A DNA stretch of 64,000 bases from Fibrobacter sp. UBA4297 (GTDB taxonomy: Bacteria; Fibrobacterota; Fibrobacteria; Fibrobacterales; Fibrobacteraceae): NCBI RefSeq assembly GCF_002394865.1, contig NZ_DGUZ01000021.1, positions 174,814 to 238,813 on the forward strand, read 5' to 3'. Below the pieces are notes generated by a model. The model worked only from the letters and a program-made list of their open reading frames with translations, ran no database searches and was not told where the DNA came from. The position numbers and the translations under genes were made by a program. Shown here one piece after another: positions 1-8,381 of this stretch. Every line of letters begins with the position of its first letter. Within the stretch, counting starts at the first letter, position 1.

Positions 1-861
1 ATTCCGCCCGATGTCCGCGTGAGCGAGGGCGGTTTTAGGCAAATCCGCGACGAGAGTCTCGTGCTTTTGTCACAGGGCATTACGCACCGCATCGAGCGCT
101 CCGAAGAGGGCCCGTTCCAGATTTTTGTGGAACCCGAAAAACGCCGTGCCGCGCAATTCCAGATTCGCCTCTACCACCGCGAGAATCCACCGCGTGACGA
201 GAACCCGCCGCTTCCGCTAAAGTTCTCGCTACAACCGCTCTGGGTGCTCGCCATACCCATCGCCTGTACGCTGTTGGACTTCTCCGACATTTCCATCCAG
301 ATGCACAATGCAGGCATTGCCGATGCATCAAAAATCCTTCGCGGAGAATGGTGGCGCACCATAACCGCCATGACGCTCCATGCCGACAGCCGCCATCTCG
401 CATCAAACCTCGTCTCGGGATTCTTGGCGCTGAGCCTTTTGCACTACCGCATCCCGCTTGCAAAGCTCGTGCCGTTCCTAGCGGTCGCAAGTGCTGTTGC
501 CAACTTCTTCGTTGCGCTTACAGTGCAGACAAGCTTCCGTTCGCTCGGCTTTTCCGGCTTCGTATTTGCAACCATCGGTTGCCTCGCCGTCATCGAGTTC
601 CGTCTCATGCCGCGCGAAACGCACGGCATGCTCCGTCGCTTTGCGCCGCTCTGCGGCGCGGCCTCGCTCGCCGTATTCCTCGGTCTTGGCGAAAATGCCG
701 ACATCCTCGGGCACTTGTACGGATTCATCGCGGGGCTCCTTTGCGGATTTATCCCCACAAAAAAAGCGCTCCGCTGGGGAGCGCCAACGGTCGCAGCAGA
801 CATTTTTGGAATCCTCGCCTACTACGCATTGTTTGCCGTAGGCTGGACTCTGACCTTTTAG
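1..861 (+). CDS. Rhomboid-family intramembrane serine protease (5' end outside window)
   Basis: The frame is open to the first base of the window, so the gene probably starts upstream; a GTG at 19 is the first internal start candidate. About 85 soluble residues precede several hydrophobic helices. Rhomboid signatures are visible: an HxxxN motif (RHLASN) in the second helix, the catalytic GFSG with its serine codon at 553-555, and the partner histidine in a GHLYGF motif (codon 712-714). Such enzymes cut membrane proteins within the bilayer. The charged N-terminal region before the first helix is probably cytoplasmic. The substrate is unknown. The catalytic residues are intact, so an active protease is likelier than an inactive relative. 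Confidence 0.8.
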   Translation: MPPDVRVSEGGFRQIRDESLVLLSQGITHRIERSEEGPFQIFVEPEKRRAAQFQIRLYHRENPPRDENPPLPLKFSLQPLWVLAIPIACTLLDFSDISIQMHNAGIADASKILRGEWWRTITAMTLHADSRHLASNLVSGFLALSLLHYRIPLAKLVPFLAVASAVANFFVALTVQTSFRSLGFSGFVFATIGCLAVIEFRLMPRETHGMLRRFAPLCGAASLAVFLGLGENADILGHLYGFIAGLLCGFIPTKKALRWGAPTVAADIFGILAYYALFAVGWTLTF

Positions 862-885
862 CAAGTCTCGCAAAGCCACTAAACA

Positions 886-1176
886 CTACAGCGTAGGCCC
901 ATCTTTCGCATTTTTTTCGTTTAGCTTTTTCAGTTCGATAAAGAACTTTTCGACAACCAGCTTCTGGATCCGCCTCTGTTCGTCTTCACTAAAATTATGG
1001 TTACGCGCCCTGAACTCGACTGCAAGTTCATCGCACTTAGCCTTGTCGTATTCGTGCGTTTCGCACTTGATACCGCTATTAACCACATCGTTCACAAACT
1101 TTTCCGGGGAATCACCACATGCAGTGAAAGACAATGACAAAAAAGCCATTGCTAAAGCCCATAAAAATATTTTCAT
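886..1176 (-). CDS. Small lipoprotein of unknown function
   Basis: This 96-residue protein starts at the ATG at 1176 because a GGAGG Shine-Dalgarno sequence lies 7 bases upstream; an ATG at 1191 lies upstream of that site. Residues 1-19 form a signal peptide ending in a lipobox (SFTAC), so Cys20 should be lipidated. The mature part is charged, helical in character and contains two further cysteines (near residues 38 and 48) that could form a disulfide. No family was recognised. It converges with the rhomboid gene and is followed upstream by a repeat-bearing gap. Being a real gene is supported by the signal peptide and ribosome-binding site. Confidence 0.65.
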   Translation of the reverse strand: MKIFLWALAMAFLSLSFTACGDSPEKFVNDVVNSGIKCETHEYDKAKCDELAVEFRARNHNFSEDEQRRIQKLVVEKFFIELKKLNEKNAKDGPTL

Positions 1177-1337
1177 GGCCCACCCTCCCATTTTAGGTTG
1201 TGTATAATATCAATATACTTTTTAAAAGCGCGCCCGTTTGTAAATTGATTTTTAAGGAATCTAAAACCATAAAAAAAGCCCGTCCCCATCAAGGAACGAG
1301 CTATAAACGCTTTTATGAGATTCTAGAGAACGTCACT

Positions 1338-1424
1338 GGATCCTTCGGCTACAGGCTACGCCTTTCGCTCAGGATGACACCTCTAAGGTCTAAGTTCTAC
1401 TAACTAGTATCTAGTAACTAATTA
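1338..1424. repeat. Dispersed repeat block: CTTCGCTCAGGATGACA type plus TAACTAGTAAC type
   Basis: A GATCCTTCGG...CTTTCGCTCAGGATGACAC unit (1338-1380) is followed by a TAAGTTCTACTAACTAGTATC tract that runs up to the end of the TPR gene. The same two units recur elsewhere in the window: the first inside mnmE (32690-32728) and inside coaBC (63236-63278), the second near 26030 and 63843. They look like short non-coding dispersed elements. Confidence 0.7.
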
Positions 1425-2108
1425 GAGAGCTGCGAGGAACTTGCGAGCCTTGTCAGCAAAGGCGCGGTTGTCGCCATAAATCTGGAGGAGACGTTCGGCA
1501 GTGACCTTTGCCTTGTCACTTGCGCCAAGCTGCTGGTACACGAGAGTGAGCTTCCACATGGCGTCTGCAACCATCGGGACCTCGTCAGCCGGTTCGTCCT
1601 TCTGGTAGCGGTCTTCCTTGTCGCCAGTGCGCTTGCCGAATTCAGCAACGTACTTTTCGAGGAAGTTTGCAGCGGCAGAGAAGTCGCCCTTTTCCATCTT
1701 CACCGCGGCAAGACCATGCATGGCAGCCGAACGGACGAGAGCCACAGAACCAGCGTTATCAAGAGCATTCTGGAAGAGGAGGGCAGCACCATCAAAGTCC
1801 TTCTTTTCGAACTTGATGTTACCGGCAAGGAGCGAAGCCTTAGCAAGTGCAAGGCCTTCGAGCTTACCAGAGGCAATCTTGCCTTCAAATTCCACGAGGG
1901 CGCTGTCTTTTTCACCAGCATAGAGGTAAGTGAGACCCAAGCCGATGAGTTCGCTCTGTTCGGCAGCGGCAACCTTGCGAGCTTCCTTATACTGGACAAT
2001 GCCAGCAATAATTGCGAAGAGGATGACAAACGCCACAGCAATCTTTGTACCATGCTGGACAAAGAAGGCTTTAAGTTCAGAATTATTGTTATTAGATTCG
2101 TTAGCCAT
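1422..2108 (-). CDS. Membrane-anchored TPR-repeat protein
   Basis: The 228-residue protein has a short asparagine-rich N-terminus, one transmembrane segment at about residues 20-40, and then helical repeats rich in alanine and leucine that fit tetratricopeptide-like pairs (for example residues 75-120 and 180-225). This is the layout of the YfgM/TPR_21 family, whose E. coli member is an inner-membrane ancillary factor at the Sec translocon with its TPR domain in the periplasm. The match is architectural, so the translocon role is an inference. It is a single gene, divergent from the tRNA-Thr gene, and its stop lies directly against a dispersed repeat. Confidence 0.65.
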   Translation of the reverse strand: MANESNNNNSELKAFFVQHGTKIAVAFVILFAIIAGIVQYKEARKVAAAEQSELIGLGLTYLYAGEKDSALVEFEGKIASGKLEGLALAKASLLAGNIKFEKKDFDGAALLFQNALDNAGSVALVRSAAMHGLAAVKMEKGDFSAAANFLEKYVAEFGKRTGDKEDRYQKDEPADEVPMVADAMWKLTLVYQQLGASDKAKVTAERLLQIYGDNRAFADKARKFLAAL

Positions 2109-2180
2109 AGTTAAGCTTCCATGTTAAAATTTTTCTCGTAGACCAATCATAGAAAAAAAAATAAAGGTTGTCAGTAAATC

Positions 2181-2209
2181 TTGACAAGAAATAATCGTTT
2201 TACTATATT
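2181..2209 (+). promoter_or_regulatory. Sigma-70 type promoter of tRNA-Thr
   Basis: A consensus -35 TTGACA (2181-2186) and a -10 TATATT (2204-2209) are separated by 17 bases. The predicted start of transcription near 2216 leaves only a few bases before the tRNA. Confidence 0.85.
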
Positions 2210-2220
2210 TGTCCCCGTTC

Positions 2221-2293
2221 GCCGCTCTAGCTCAGCTGGTAGAGCAGCTGATTCGTAATCAGCAGGTCGGCAGTTCAAATCTGCTGGGCGGCT
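2221..2293 (+). tRNA. tRNA-Thr (anticodon CGT)
   Basis: All four stems can be folded by hand: acceptor GCCGCTC with GGGCGGC, D stem GCTC/GAGC, anticodon stem GCTGA/TCAGC around loop TTCGTAA, and T stem GGCAG/CTGCT around TTCAAAT. The anticodon CGT reads the threonine codon ACG. The discriminator base is T and the CCA end is not encoded. The gene is transcribed alone between its own promoter and terminator. Confidence 0.95.
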
Positions 2294-2300
2294 CGAAAGA

Positions 2301-2331
2301 CTCCTCGGACACAAGTCCGGGGAGTTTTTTT
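2301..2331 (+). terminator. Intrinsic terminator of tRNA-Thr
   Basis: A ten-base-pair stem (CTCCTCGGAC / GTCCGGGGAG, one G-T pair) with an ACAA loop is followed by seven Ts. Confidence 0.9.
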
Positions 2332-2396
2332 GTAAGATTTTCAGCAAAAACGTACGACTTGCGAAATGCGCCCTAAATAACTAAATTTGGCACTCT

Positions 2397-4172
2397 ATGA
2401 ATCCGAATGGCGCAATTATTGTACAAAGTAACCTCGAAATCATGGTCGAGGTCGATAATCCTAATTACACTACAGCACGTGACGCAATCGCTCCTTTTAC
2501 AGAGCTTGTCAAAAGCCCGGAGCACCTGCACACATACAAGATTTCTCATTTGAGCTTGTGGAACGCAGCCGCAACAGGTCTCCGCGCTCCCGAAGTTCTC
2601 GAAAGACTCGAGAGCCAGAGCCGCTACCCCATTCCGCCGACGGTCGTCACGGAAATCGAAGACTACATGGCTCGTTACGGCTTGCTTCGTCTCAAAAAAG
2701 AAGACGGACGCTTGACGATGGAATCTGATGACAAATTAATGTTCCTCGAAATTTGCAAGTTGAAGGACGTGGAACCGTTCATCATCGAATACATCGACGA
2801 TACGCACGTTGTTGTTGACCCCGAACGCCGCGGCCACCTGAAGATGGTCCTCACCAATGCAGGCTTCCCGGTCGAAGACTTGGCCGGTTACACCGTTGGC
2901 GACCCGCTCCCCATCCAGCTCCGCGAAACAACCGTTTCCGGAAAGCCGTTTAACCTCCGCGATTACCAGAAGGATGCCGCACAGGTGTTCTACGCCAGCG
3001 GTAGCGAAAAGGGCGGTTCCGGCGTGATCGTTCTCCCCTGCGGTTCCGGTAAGACCGTGATTGGCCTTGCCACCATGGCTTTGGTACAAACTAAGACATT
3101 GATTTTAACACCGAACATCTCGTCTTCGCGCCAGTGGATCCGCGAAATCTGCGACAAGACAAACCTTACGCTTGACCAAGTCAAGGAATACTCCGGCGAA
3201 GTGAAAGAAATCGGTCCGGTGACAGTTGCCACTTACCAAATTTTGACGCAACGCAAGCGCGCCAAGAAGGGCGACGAAAACAAGGAAGGCAAGGAACCGG
3301 AAATGACCGAAGAAGAGGTCAAGAAGGAACTTGCCAACTTCCCGCTCTTTAGCCAGGAAAAGTGGGGCCTCATGATTTACGACGAAGTCCACTTGCTCCC
3401 GGCTCCGGTGTTCCGCCTGAGTACCGAAATGCAGGCCACCCGCCGCTTGGGCCTTACGGCAACGCTGGTCCGTGAAGACCATAAGGAAACCGAAGTTTTC
3501 AGTTTGATCGGACCGAAAAAGTTCGATATCCCGTGGCGCATCTTGGAAGCACAGGGCTGGATTGCTACTGCCGACTGTAACGAAATCCGCATCCCGATGG
3601 ATCCGGAACTCAAGATGAAGTATGCGCTTGCCCCCGTGCGCGACAAGATTACACTCGCAAGCACGAACCCCGAAAAGACGGACATCGTCGAACGCTTGCT
3701 CAAGTACTTCAGCAAGCCGGATGACCGCGTGCTCATCATCGGCCAGTACATCGACCAGCTCGAAGCGCTCTCCGAAGACCTCCAAATTCCGCTGATCACC
3801 GGCAAGACTCCGAACAAGGAACGCGAAAAGCTCTATGGAGCCTTCCGTTCGGGCACACAGAAGAACCTCATGGTCTCGAAGGTCGGTAACTTCGCTATCG
3901 ACTTGCCGGACGCCAACGTGCTTATCCAGATTTCGGGTACGTTCGGTAGCCGTCAGGAAGAAGCACAGCGCCTCGGCCGTGTATTGCGCCCCAAGAGCGA
4001 CGGCGGCGCCGCCCACTTCTACAGCATCGTGACGCAGGACTCCAAGGAACAGGAATTCGCCATGAACCGCCAGCTGTTCCTCACGGAACAGGGCTACGCC
4101 TATAAAATCATCAAGCGCGGCGACTGGGACATTCTCATGAGGTCGCCCGAAGAACTCGCCGCAAGAGCATAG
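2397..4172 (+). CDS. XPB/Rad25-type superfamily 2 DNA helicase
   Basis: The 591-residue protein begins with a region like the XPB N-terminal domain (about residues 1-180), followed by two RecA-like lobes. Visible helicase motifs are Walker A in LPCGSGKT (about residue 215), a DEVH box in YDEVHLL (about residue 328), motif III LTATLVRED, and a C-terminal lobe with the motif VI segment EAQRLGRVLRP. XPB proteins unwind DNA as 3'-5' helicases in repair and transcription; bacterial members occur in scattered phyla and their role there is less defined. The ATG at 2397 gives a full-length family protein although no strong Shine-Dalgarno precedes it. The gene is a single unit with its own terminator. 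Confidence 0.9.
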   Translation: MNPNGAIIVQSNLEIMVEVDNPNYTTARDAIAPFTELVKSPEHLHTYKISHLSLWNAAATGLRAPEVLERLESQSRYPIPPTVVTEIEDYMARYGLLRLKKEDGRLTMESDDKLMFLEICKLKDVEPFIIEYIDDTHVVVDPERRGHLKMVLTNAGFPVEDLAGYTVGDPLPIQLRETTVSGKPFNLRDYQKDAAQVFYASGSEKGGSGVIVLPCGSGKTVIGLATMALVQTKTLILTPNISSSRQWIREICDKTNLTLDQVKEYSGEVKEIGPVTVATYQILTQRKRAKKGDENKEGKEPEMTEEEVKKELANFPLFSQEKWGLMIYDEVHLLPAPVFRLSTEMQATRRLGLTATLVREDHKETEVFSLIGPKKFDIPWRILEAQGWIATADCNEIRIPMDPELKMKYALAPVRDKITLASTNPEKTDIVERLLKYFSKPDDRVLIIGQYIDQLEALSEDLQIPLITGKTPNKEREKLYGAFRSGTQKNLMVSKVGNFAIDLPDANVLIQISGTFGSRQEEAQRLGRVLRPKSDGGAAHFYSIVTQDSKEQEFAMNRQLFLTEQGYAYKIIKRGDWDILMRSPEELAARA

Positions 4173-4201
4173 TCTCGTCAGAAGCGGCGTCTAGCAAACG
4201 C

Positions 4202-4230
4202 AAAAAGCTCCGCCATCGCGGAGCTTTTTT
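4202..4230 (+). terminator. Intrinsic terminator after the XPB-type helicase gene
   Basis: AAAGCTCCGC and GCGGAGCTTTTTT pair around a short loop, followed by a T run. Confidence 0.9.
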
Positions 4231-4280
4231 GTTTTGTTCCAAGCATTCCCCGTTAAGCAGGGAGAGCGAGGATAGCGAGG

Positions 4281-4529
4281 TTACTTCTTGTAGTAAGCAC
4301 CTCGGGCATTCGACGAGCCACGGGCCGGGCGACCCTTGAGGTCAAAGGTGCGATCCGAGCCAACTATTGTGACCCTACCCGCGCGTGTATTCATGCGACC
4401 GATAGCTGTAGATTTCGCAATTACCACTTCAACCTTTTTCGCTTCGAATGCGTTCCAGTTGTCACTTCCTTCGACCTTGTAATAGACGGTATAAAAATAT
4501 TGAAAGAGCCACATTCTCTGCGGCTCCAT
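4281..4529 (-). CDS. Hypothetical protein with a sorting-tail-like C-terminus
   Basis: This 82-codon frame starts just 5 bases after the stop of the Na/Pi cotransporter gene, but its first codons overlap a weak terminator hairpin, so the true start may be the internal ATG at 4514. The C-terminal part (TFDLKGRPARG, then GAYYKK) resembles the last strand pair of the short C-terminal modules on the secreted enzymes of this window (compare VFDLTGHRVATL). No signal peptide is visible. It could be a small gene, a remnant, or a chance frame; no function is proposed. Confidence 0.4.
   Translation of the reverse strand: MEPQRMWLFQYFYTVYYKVEGSDNWNAFEAKKVEVVIAKSTAIGRMNTRAGRVTIVGSDRTFDLKGRPARGSSNARGAYYKK
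4492..4526 (-). terminator. Weak terminator after the Na/Pi cotransporter gene
   Basis: On the minus strand GAGCCGCA and TGTGGCTC pair (one mismatch) and are followed by TTTCAATATTTTT, an interrupted T-rich tract. Confidence 0.5.
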
Positions 4530-4534
4530 TCCGA

Positions 4535-6244
4535 TTACTTTCCGAGCAATCTGTGGTTCACGTGCGCTTCGACGACGTTCACCACATAGTCGCCAAGCTT
4601 TTCGCAGTCGTTCACCACATCCATGTAATGCACGCCAATCTGGTAGCTGTAGCGCTGCGCATTGATATCTTCGATATTCAAGTCCTTGAGCATCTTGCGG
4701 TAGTCGTTGATTTCAAATTCCAGCGTCATCGTATTCGAAGCCTTCGTATGCGGCTTGTCCTCGATAACATCCACCATCTGCACTAGCGCCTGGTCGCAAA
4801 GTTTCATCATGTTTTCTATGCGGCTGTACTGTTCCTCGGTAAAATCTTCCTCAAGATGGAACTTGCGGTTGATGGCGCGAGCCATGTTGTAGCAAGCATC
4901 GCCGATACTTTCGATTTCAGAAATTTCCTTCTGCATGCACTGCAACATCGTCTTACTTTCGATACTCAAGCGACCGCCACTGACCTTGTTCAAGTATTCA
5001 CCAATTTCAATTTCAAATCTGTCGCTGATACCTTCGTACTTTTCGATGCGGGCGAACAGCTTTACAAAGTCCTCTTCATTTTTCATCTTGAGGAGGTCCG
5101 GCAAAAAGCGGAACATCTTGAGAGTGCGTTCTGCAAAGACGTTGATTTCCTTGCGAGCTTCAAAGAGCGAAAGTTCGGCCGTACTCATGAGGCCGCCGCT
5201 GATAAACTGGATGCGGAAATCTTCGCCGTCGTCTTTTTCCTTGATAATCTTGCAGATGAGCGTTTCCATCGGCTTGATGAACCAGATGAGGAGAAGCACG
5301 TTGCACAGGTTAAATGCCGTGTGGAATCCAGAAAGTGCATACGTCACACGCACACTTGCATGGGCAATTTCTTCTTGCGTCTGCGGCACAAATGTCGGGT
5401 CAAATCCAACAAAATGGCAAACCATGTTCACAAACGGGTGGAACAAAATCAGCACCCACACCACGCCGAACACGTTAAAGAGCATGTGCGCCAAAGCCGC
5501 ACGCCTAGCCTGCGTACTTGCCGATAGCGCCGCCAAGTTCGAAGTGACCGTCGTACCGATGTTTTCGCCCATCACAAGCGCAATGCCCTGGTAAATCGGG
5601 AGCACGCCGCTAGAGCAGAGGATAAGCGTAATCGCCATGATGGCCGCCGAAGACTGCACGCACATCGTAAGGATACCGCCCAAAAGCAAGAACAAAAGCG
5701 TGCTCCAGATGCCGTAGCCGCCCGTCGAGGCAAAGAAATCAATAATCGTCTGGTTGTGCGAAAGGTCCATCGCCACCGCGTTTTCACGGAGCGTTGTAAG
5801 CCCGAGGAACATAAACGAGAAGCCGAACACGAATTCGCCAAAGCTCTTGACACTGTTCTTGCGGACGTAGGTTAGCACAATGCCAAGCGCAAAGAACGGC
5901 CACACCACGTTACTCATGTTGAACTGGAATCCGAAGATGGACATGAGCCACGCCGTTGCCGTCGTACCGATATTTGCGCCCATAATAACAGGAATGGCCT
6001 GCCTAAGAGTAAGCAAGCCAGCGTTCACAAAACTAACAGTCATGACGGTAGTCGCAGTCGAAGACTGCACAGCAGCAGTAACGGCAGTACCTGTAATAAG
6101 TCCGCCAAGCCTATGCTTGGTCATAGTACCAAGAACCGTACGGAGGTGTCCACCAGTAAGTTTCTGCAAGCCTTCACTCATCGTCTTCATGCCGAACATA
6201 AGGAGAGCGAGGCAACCGAACATCTTGAGAATCATAAGAGTCAT
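4535..6244 (-). CDS. Na/phosphate cotransporter family protein with PhoU-like domain
   Basis: The 569-residue protein carries two inverted Na/Pi cotransporter repeats in the membrane, each with the QSS signature (AAVQSSTATT near residue 60 and CVQSSAAI near 200) and a GxNIGTT motif. A soluble C-terminal region from about residue 350 has the helical make-up of PhoU. The family (NptA/YjbB-like) imports or exports phosphate with sodium across the inner membrane, and the PhoU-like part probably regulates it. The gene follows ispF on the same strand but is separated from it by a terminator and a leader of about 100 bases. Confidence 0.9.
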   Translation of the reverse strand: MTLMILKMFGCLALLMFGMKTMSEGLQKLTGGHLRTVLGTMTKHRLGGLITGTAVTAAVQSSTATTVMTVSFVNAGLLTLRQAIPVIMGANIGTTATAWLMSIFGFQFNMSNVVWPFFALGIVLTYVRKNSVKSFGEFVFGFSFMFLGLTTLRENAVAMDLSHNQTIIDFFASTGGYGIWSTLLFLLLGGILTMCVQSSAAIMAITLILCSSGVLPIYQGIALVMGENIGTTVTSNLAALSASTQARRAALAHMLFNVFGVVWVLILFHPFVNMVCHFVGFDPTFVPQTQEEIAHASVRVTYALSGFHTAFNLCNVLLLIWFIKPMETLICKIIKEKDDGEDFRIQFISGGLMSTAELSLFEARKEINVFAERTLKMFRFLPDLLKMKNEEDFVKLFARIEKYEGISDRFEIEIGEYLNKVSGGRLSIESKTMLQCMQKEISEIESIGDACYNMARAINRKFHLEEDFTEEQYSRIENMMKLCDQALVQMVDVIEDKPHTKASNTMTLEFEINDYRKMLKDLNIEDINAQRYSYQIGVHYMDVVNDCEKLGDYVVNVVEAHVNHRLLGK

Positions 6245-6335
6245 AGGTCAATCCTATAAAAGCACCTCTTACCGGGGTCATCGTCGCTGCCTTTCAGCTA
6301 GTCCGGATTCGAGACGTAGTTGTTTCTGTTTTTTA
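6245..6335 (-). promoter_or_regulatory. Possible structured 5' leader of the Na/Pi cotransporter gene
   Basis: Between the ispF terminator and the cotransporter start the minus strand contains a GCTG/CAGC hairpin with a short loop, flanked by CCGG and CCCCGG segments, GC-rich in an otherwise AT-rich gap. No known riboswitch consensus was recognised. It may be an mRNA leader that folds, or only coincidental pairing. Confidence 0.3.
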
Positions 6336-6343
6336 GAACTATG

Positions 6344-6383
6344 TAAAAAATAGAAATCCCCCTCTGATTCGTCAAAGGGGGGA
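6344..6383 (-). terminator. Intrinsic terminator of ispF
   Basis: On the minus strand a C-run (CCCCCCTTT) and a G-run (AGAGGGGG) pair around ten bases, followed by TTTCTATTTTTT. Confidence 0.75.
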
Positions 6384-6431
6384 AGCTTACATTTTTAGTA
6401 GGAATTTTTATTTGGCTCAAGCGGACTGCTA

Positions 6432-6920
6432 TTAAGCCTTCGTTGCAACCATCGCGATAGCCTGGCTTGCGATACCTTCGCCACGGCCCGTGAATCCGAG
6501 TTTTTCCGTTGTCGTGCCCTTGATGCCAATCTGCTTCACATCAAGACCGAGCACGCGGGCGATATTAGCCTTCATCTGGTCCTTGTGCGGGTTCACCTTC
6601 GGGCGTTCGCACATCACAATGCTATCGATATTGATGATTTCGTAACCGGCCTTCTTGACTTCTTCGCCAACCTTGCGCAAAAGTTCCAAGCTGTCAGCTC
6701 CCTTGAATGCCGGATCCGTATCCGGGAAGTAAGTGCCGATGTCGCCGAGGCCTGCAGCCCCGAGCAAAGCATCGCTAATCGCATGCAAAAGCACGTCTGC
6801 GTCGCTGTGGCCGAGCAAACCCTTTTCGTACGGGATGTCCACGCCGCCGATAATGCACTTGCGACCATCCACCAACTTGTGAACATCAAAACCAATACCT
6901 GAACGATAAATTTTGTCCAT
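6432..6920 (-). CDS. ispF: 2-C-methyl-D-erythritol 2,4-cyclodiphosphate synthase
   Basis: The 162-residue protein has the usual length for IspF and its signature elements: GFDVH (metal ligands, residues 10-14), GHSDADVLLHA, the DIGTYFPDTDP substrate loop, and GTTTEKLGFTGRGEGI near the C-terminus. The enzyme converts CDP-ME 2-phosphate to MEcPP in the non-mevalonate isoprenoid pathway, in the cytoplasm as a trimer. An AAGGAAT ribosome-binding site precedes the ATG. It stands alone with its own terminator. Its product feeds the isoprenoid supply used for quinones and for the lipid carrier of wall synthesis. Confidence 0.97.
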   Translation of the reverse strand: MDKIYRSGIGFDVHKLVDGRKCIIGGVDIPYEKGLLGHSDADVLLHAISDALLGAAGLGDIGTYFPDTDPAFKGADSLELLRKVGEEVKKAGYEIINIDSIVMCERPKVNPHKDQMKANIARVLGLDVKQIGIKGTTTEKLGFTGRGEGIASQAIAMVATKA

Positions 6921-6975
6921 AATAATTCCTTTTTTTATCTACGCTTGGAAAAGTAGAAAAAATTCACCTAAACAA

Positions 6976-7808
6976 CTAAAACAAAAATGAGATTTTACTT
7001 TCGACATTCCAGATTATTTCGCTAAAGGAATTACACCAATGAACATTCGCGCCTAAAGACACTTGATAATGACGAGCAAACAAATAGCTCCCGCCAAAAT
7101 ATTGAGAGAATATAGAAGGAAAATCAAAAGCTAACGGATAACCTTGCAAATCACTACGCAACCATGGATTGTATGCAGATATGGAATATGAAAGAGCAAA
7201 ATCATTAGGCAGAAACGCATTTATATATAATCCAATATTTCCGTTAAACTTAAATTCATAACACTCGTCGCATTCTATAACCCCCTTCGTACTCGTTCCT
7301 GCCCCTGCCATATTTCCTTGATCCTTTATATAGGGAGCATAGGCGGAATACGTTACTCTTCCAAATCCTATCGACATGAATGCACCCATTTCAAGATAAT
7401 GCACATTAAATCCACCAGTAAACCGAAAATACGGATATGGATTAAATCCAAATCCGATACCACCAAGCATAGCTCTCTTTTTTACATAATAATCATAAGA
7501 AGCTGTCACGGGGAAAATTTTGAAATCATAATAAATATCCGCTTCAGTTGGTTCAAAAGAGTACTCAAACCCTTCAACGGAATCATTTTCAATTCCATCT
7601 AAATGCAAATGTTTGTTATTGGGAATCCGAGCAGAAATACTGACTTTTCGCATATTCGAGTCATTTTTTAAAGCAATTGCAGGACCTACATACGCATCAG
7701 GAACCAAGGCTTCAAAAGAACCCCGATGCACTTGGACCCCGCCACATCCTTCAAAAAAATGGACACAAGCAAAATGCCGAAAAAACAAAAAATTCTTGAA
7801 AATTTCAT
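6976..7808 (-). pseudogene. Frameshifted lipoprotein/outer-membrane beta-barrel-like protein
   Basis: The C-terminal 260 or so residues (frame ending at 6976) look like a beta-rich outer-membrane or surface protein: alternating aromatic and polar residues, glycine pairs and a final aromatic phenylalanine. Its frame lacks a sensible start, but a different frame upstream begins with a clear signal peptide from the ATG at 7808 (MKFSRIFCFFGILLVSIF). The two frames meet at a run of seven Ts on the minus strand (7753-7759). Adding one T would join the signal peptide to FEGCGGVQV, placing a cysteine where a lipidation site is expected. It may be a pseudogene, a phase-variable gene, or a sequencing error in a homopolymer. 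No family was recognised. Confidence 0.6.
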
Positions 7809-7927
7809 TACTTCAAATATAAATTCATTTTTTCTTTGCTCAGACTTATCGTTTCCGCTTTTCCGACAAACCTCATTCACCAAGGATAAATAAATATAAT
7901 TCGAGGATAATAGGAATTGCAGATACA

Positions 7928-7964
7928 AAAAAAAACATCCCGGCATTCACGCCGAGATGTTCTT
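7928..7964 (-). terminator. Intrinsic terminator after the toxin-antitoxin operon
   Basis: On the minus strand AACATCTCGGC and GCCGGGATGTT pair around a six-base loop and are followed by a run of Ts. The stem closely resembles the nuo operon terminator at 8850-8887. Confidence 0.8.
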
Positions 7965-8051
7965 TAAAGAAGTTTTTCACTCCTCAAAGGCTTGCCTTTG
8001 CAAGCCGATCTCAGAGCGTCGCAGACGCGACCTCGACCTCAGACCTATTTA

Positions 8052-8381
8052 TCAGGCTACCGAAATAACATTGTAGTCTTGCAGCAATTTTTTCCCACCT
8101 GATTTCAGCATTTGCAAAAAACGTTGAACAGGTCCTTGTGGAATATTCCTTCCCGATTCCCAAGCTTCAACTGTTTTGGGTGAAACACCCAAAACAAAAG
8201 CAAAATTTTTTTGCGAAAGATTCAATTTTTTGCGAATTTCTTTTATTTCTTTGTCACGATAAGACGGAAGAGCGGATACAGTCACGCTCATTCTTCGTGC
8301 TTTGGACGAATCGCCTTTCGCATATTCAAGGCTTTCAGAAAGTCCCTTCATCATGCTTTCAAAAGCTTTATTTTCCTTCAT
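8052..8381 (-). CDS. HTH antitoxin of a HigBA/RelBE-type pair
   Basis: The 109-residue protein has a helical N-terminal part and a lambda-repressor-like helix-turn-helix at about residues 50-85 (KLNLSQKNFAFVLGVSPKTVEAWESG), continuing to a short C-terminal tail. This matches HigA/NadS-type antitoxins, which bind both the toxin and the operon operator. Its ATG overlaps the toxin stop by four bases, giving translational coupling. The toxin-first order is typical of higBA. It likely represses the operon through the inverted repeat at 8736-8756. Confidence 0.85.
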   Translation of the reverse strand: MKENKAFESMMKGLSESLEYAKGDSSKARRMSVTVSALPSYRDKEIKEIRKKLNLSQKNFAFVLGVSPKTVEAWESGRNIPQGPVQRFLQMLKSGGKKLLQDYNVISVA

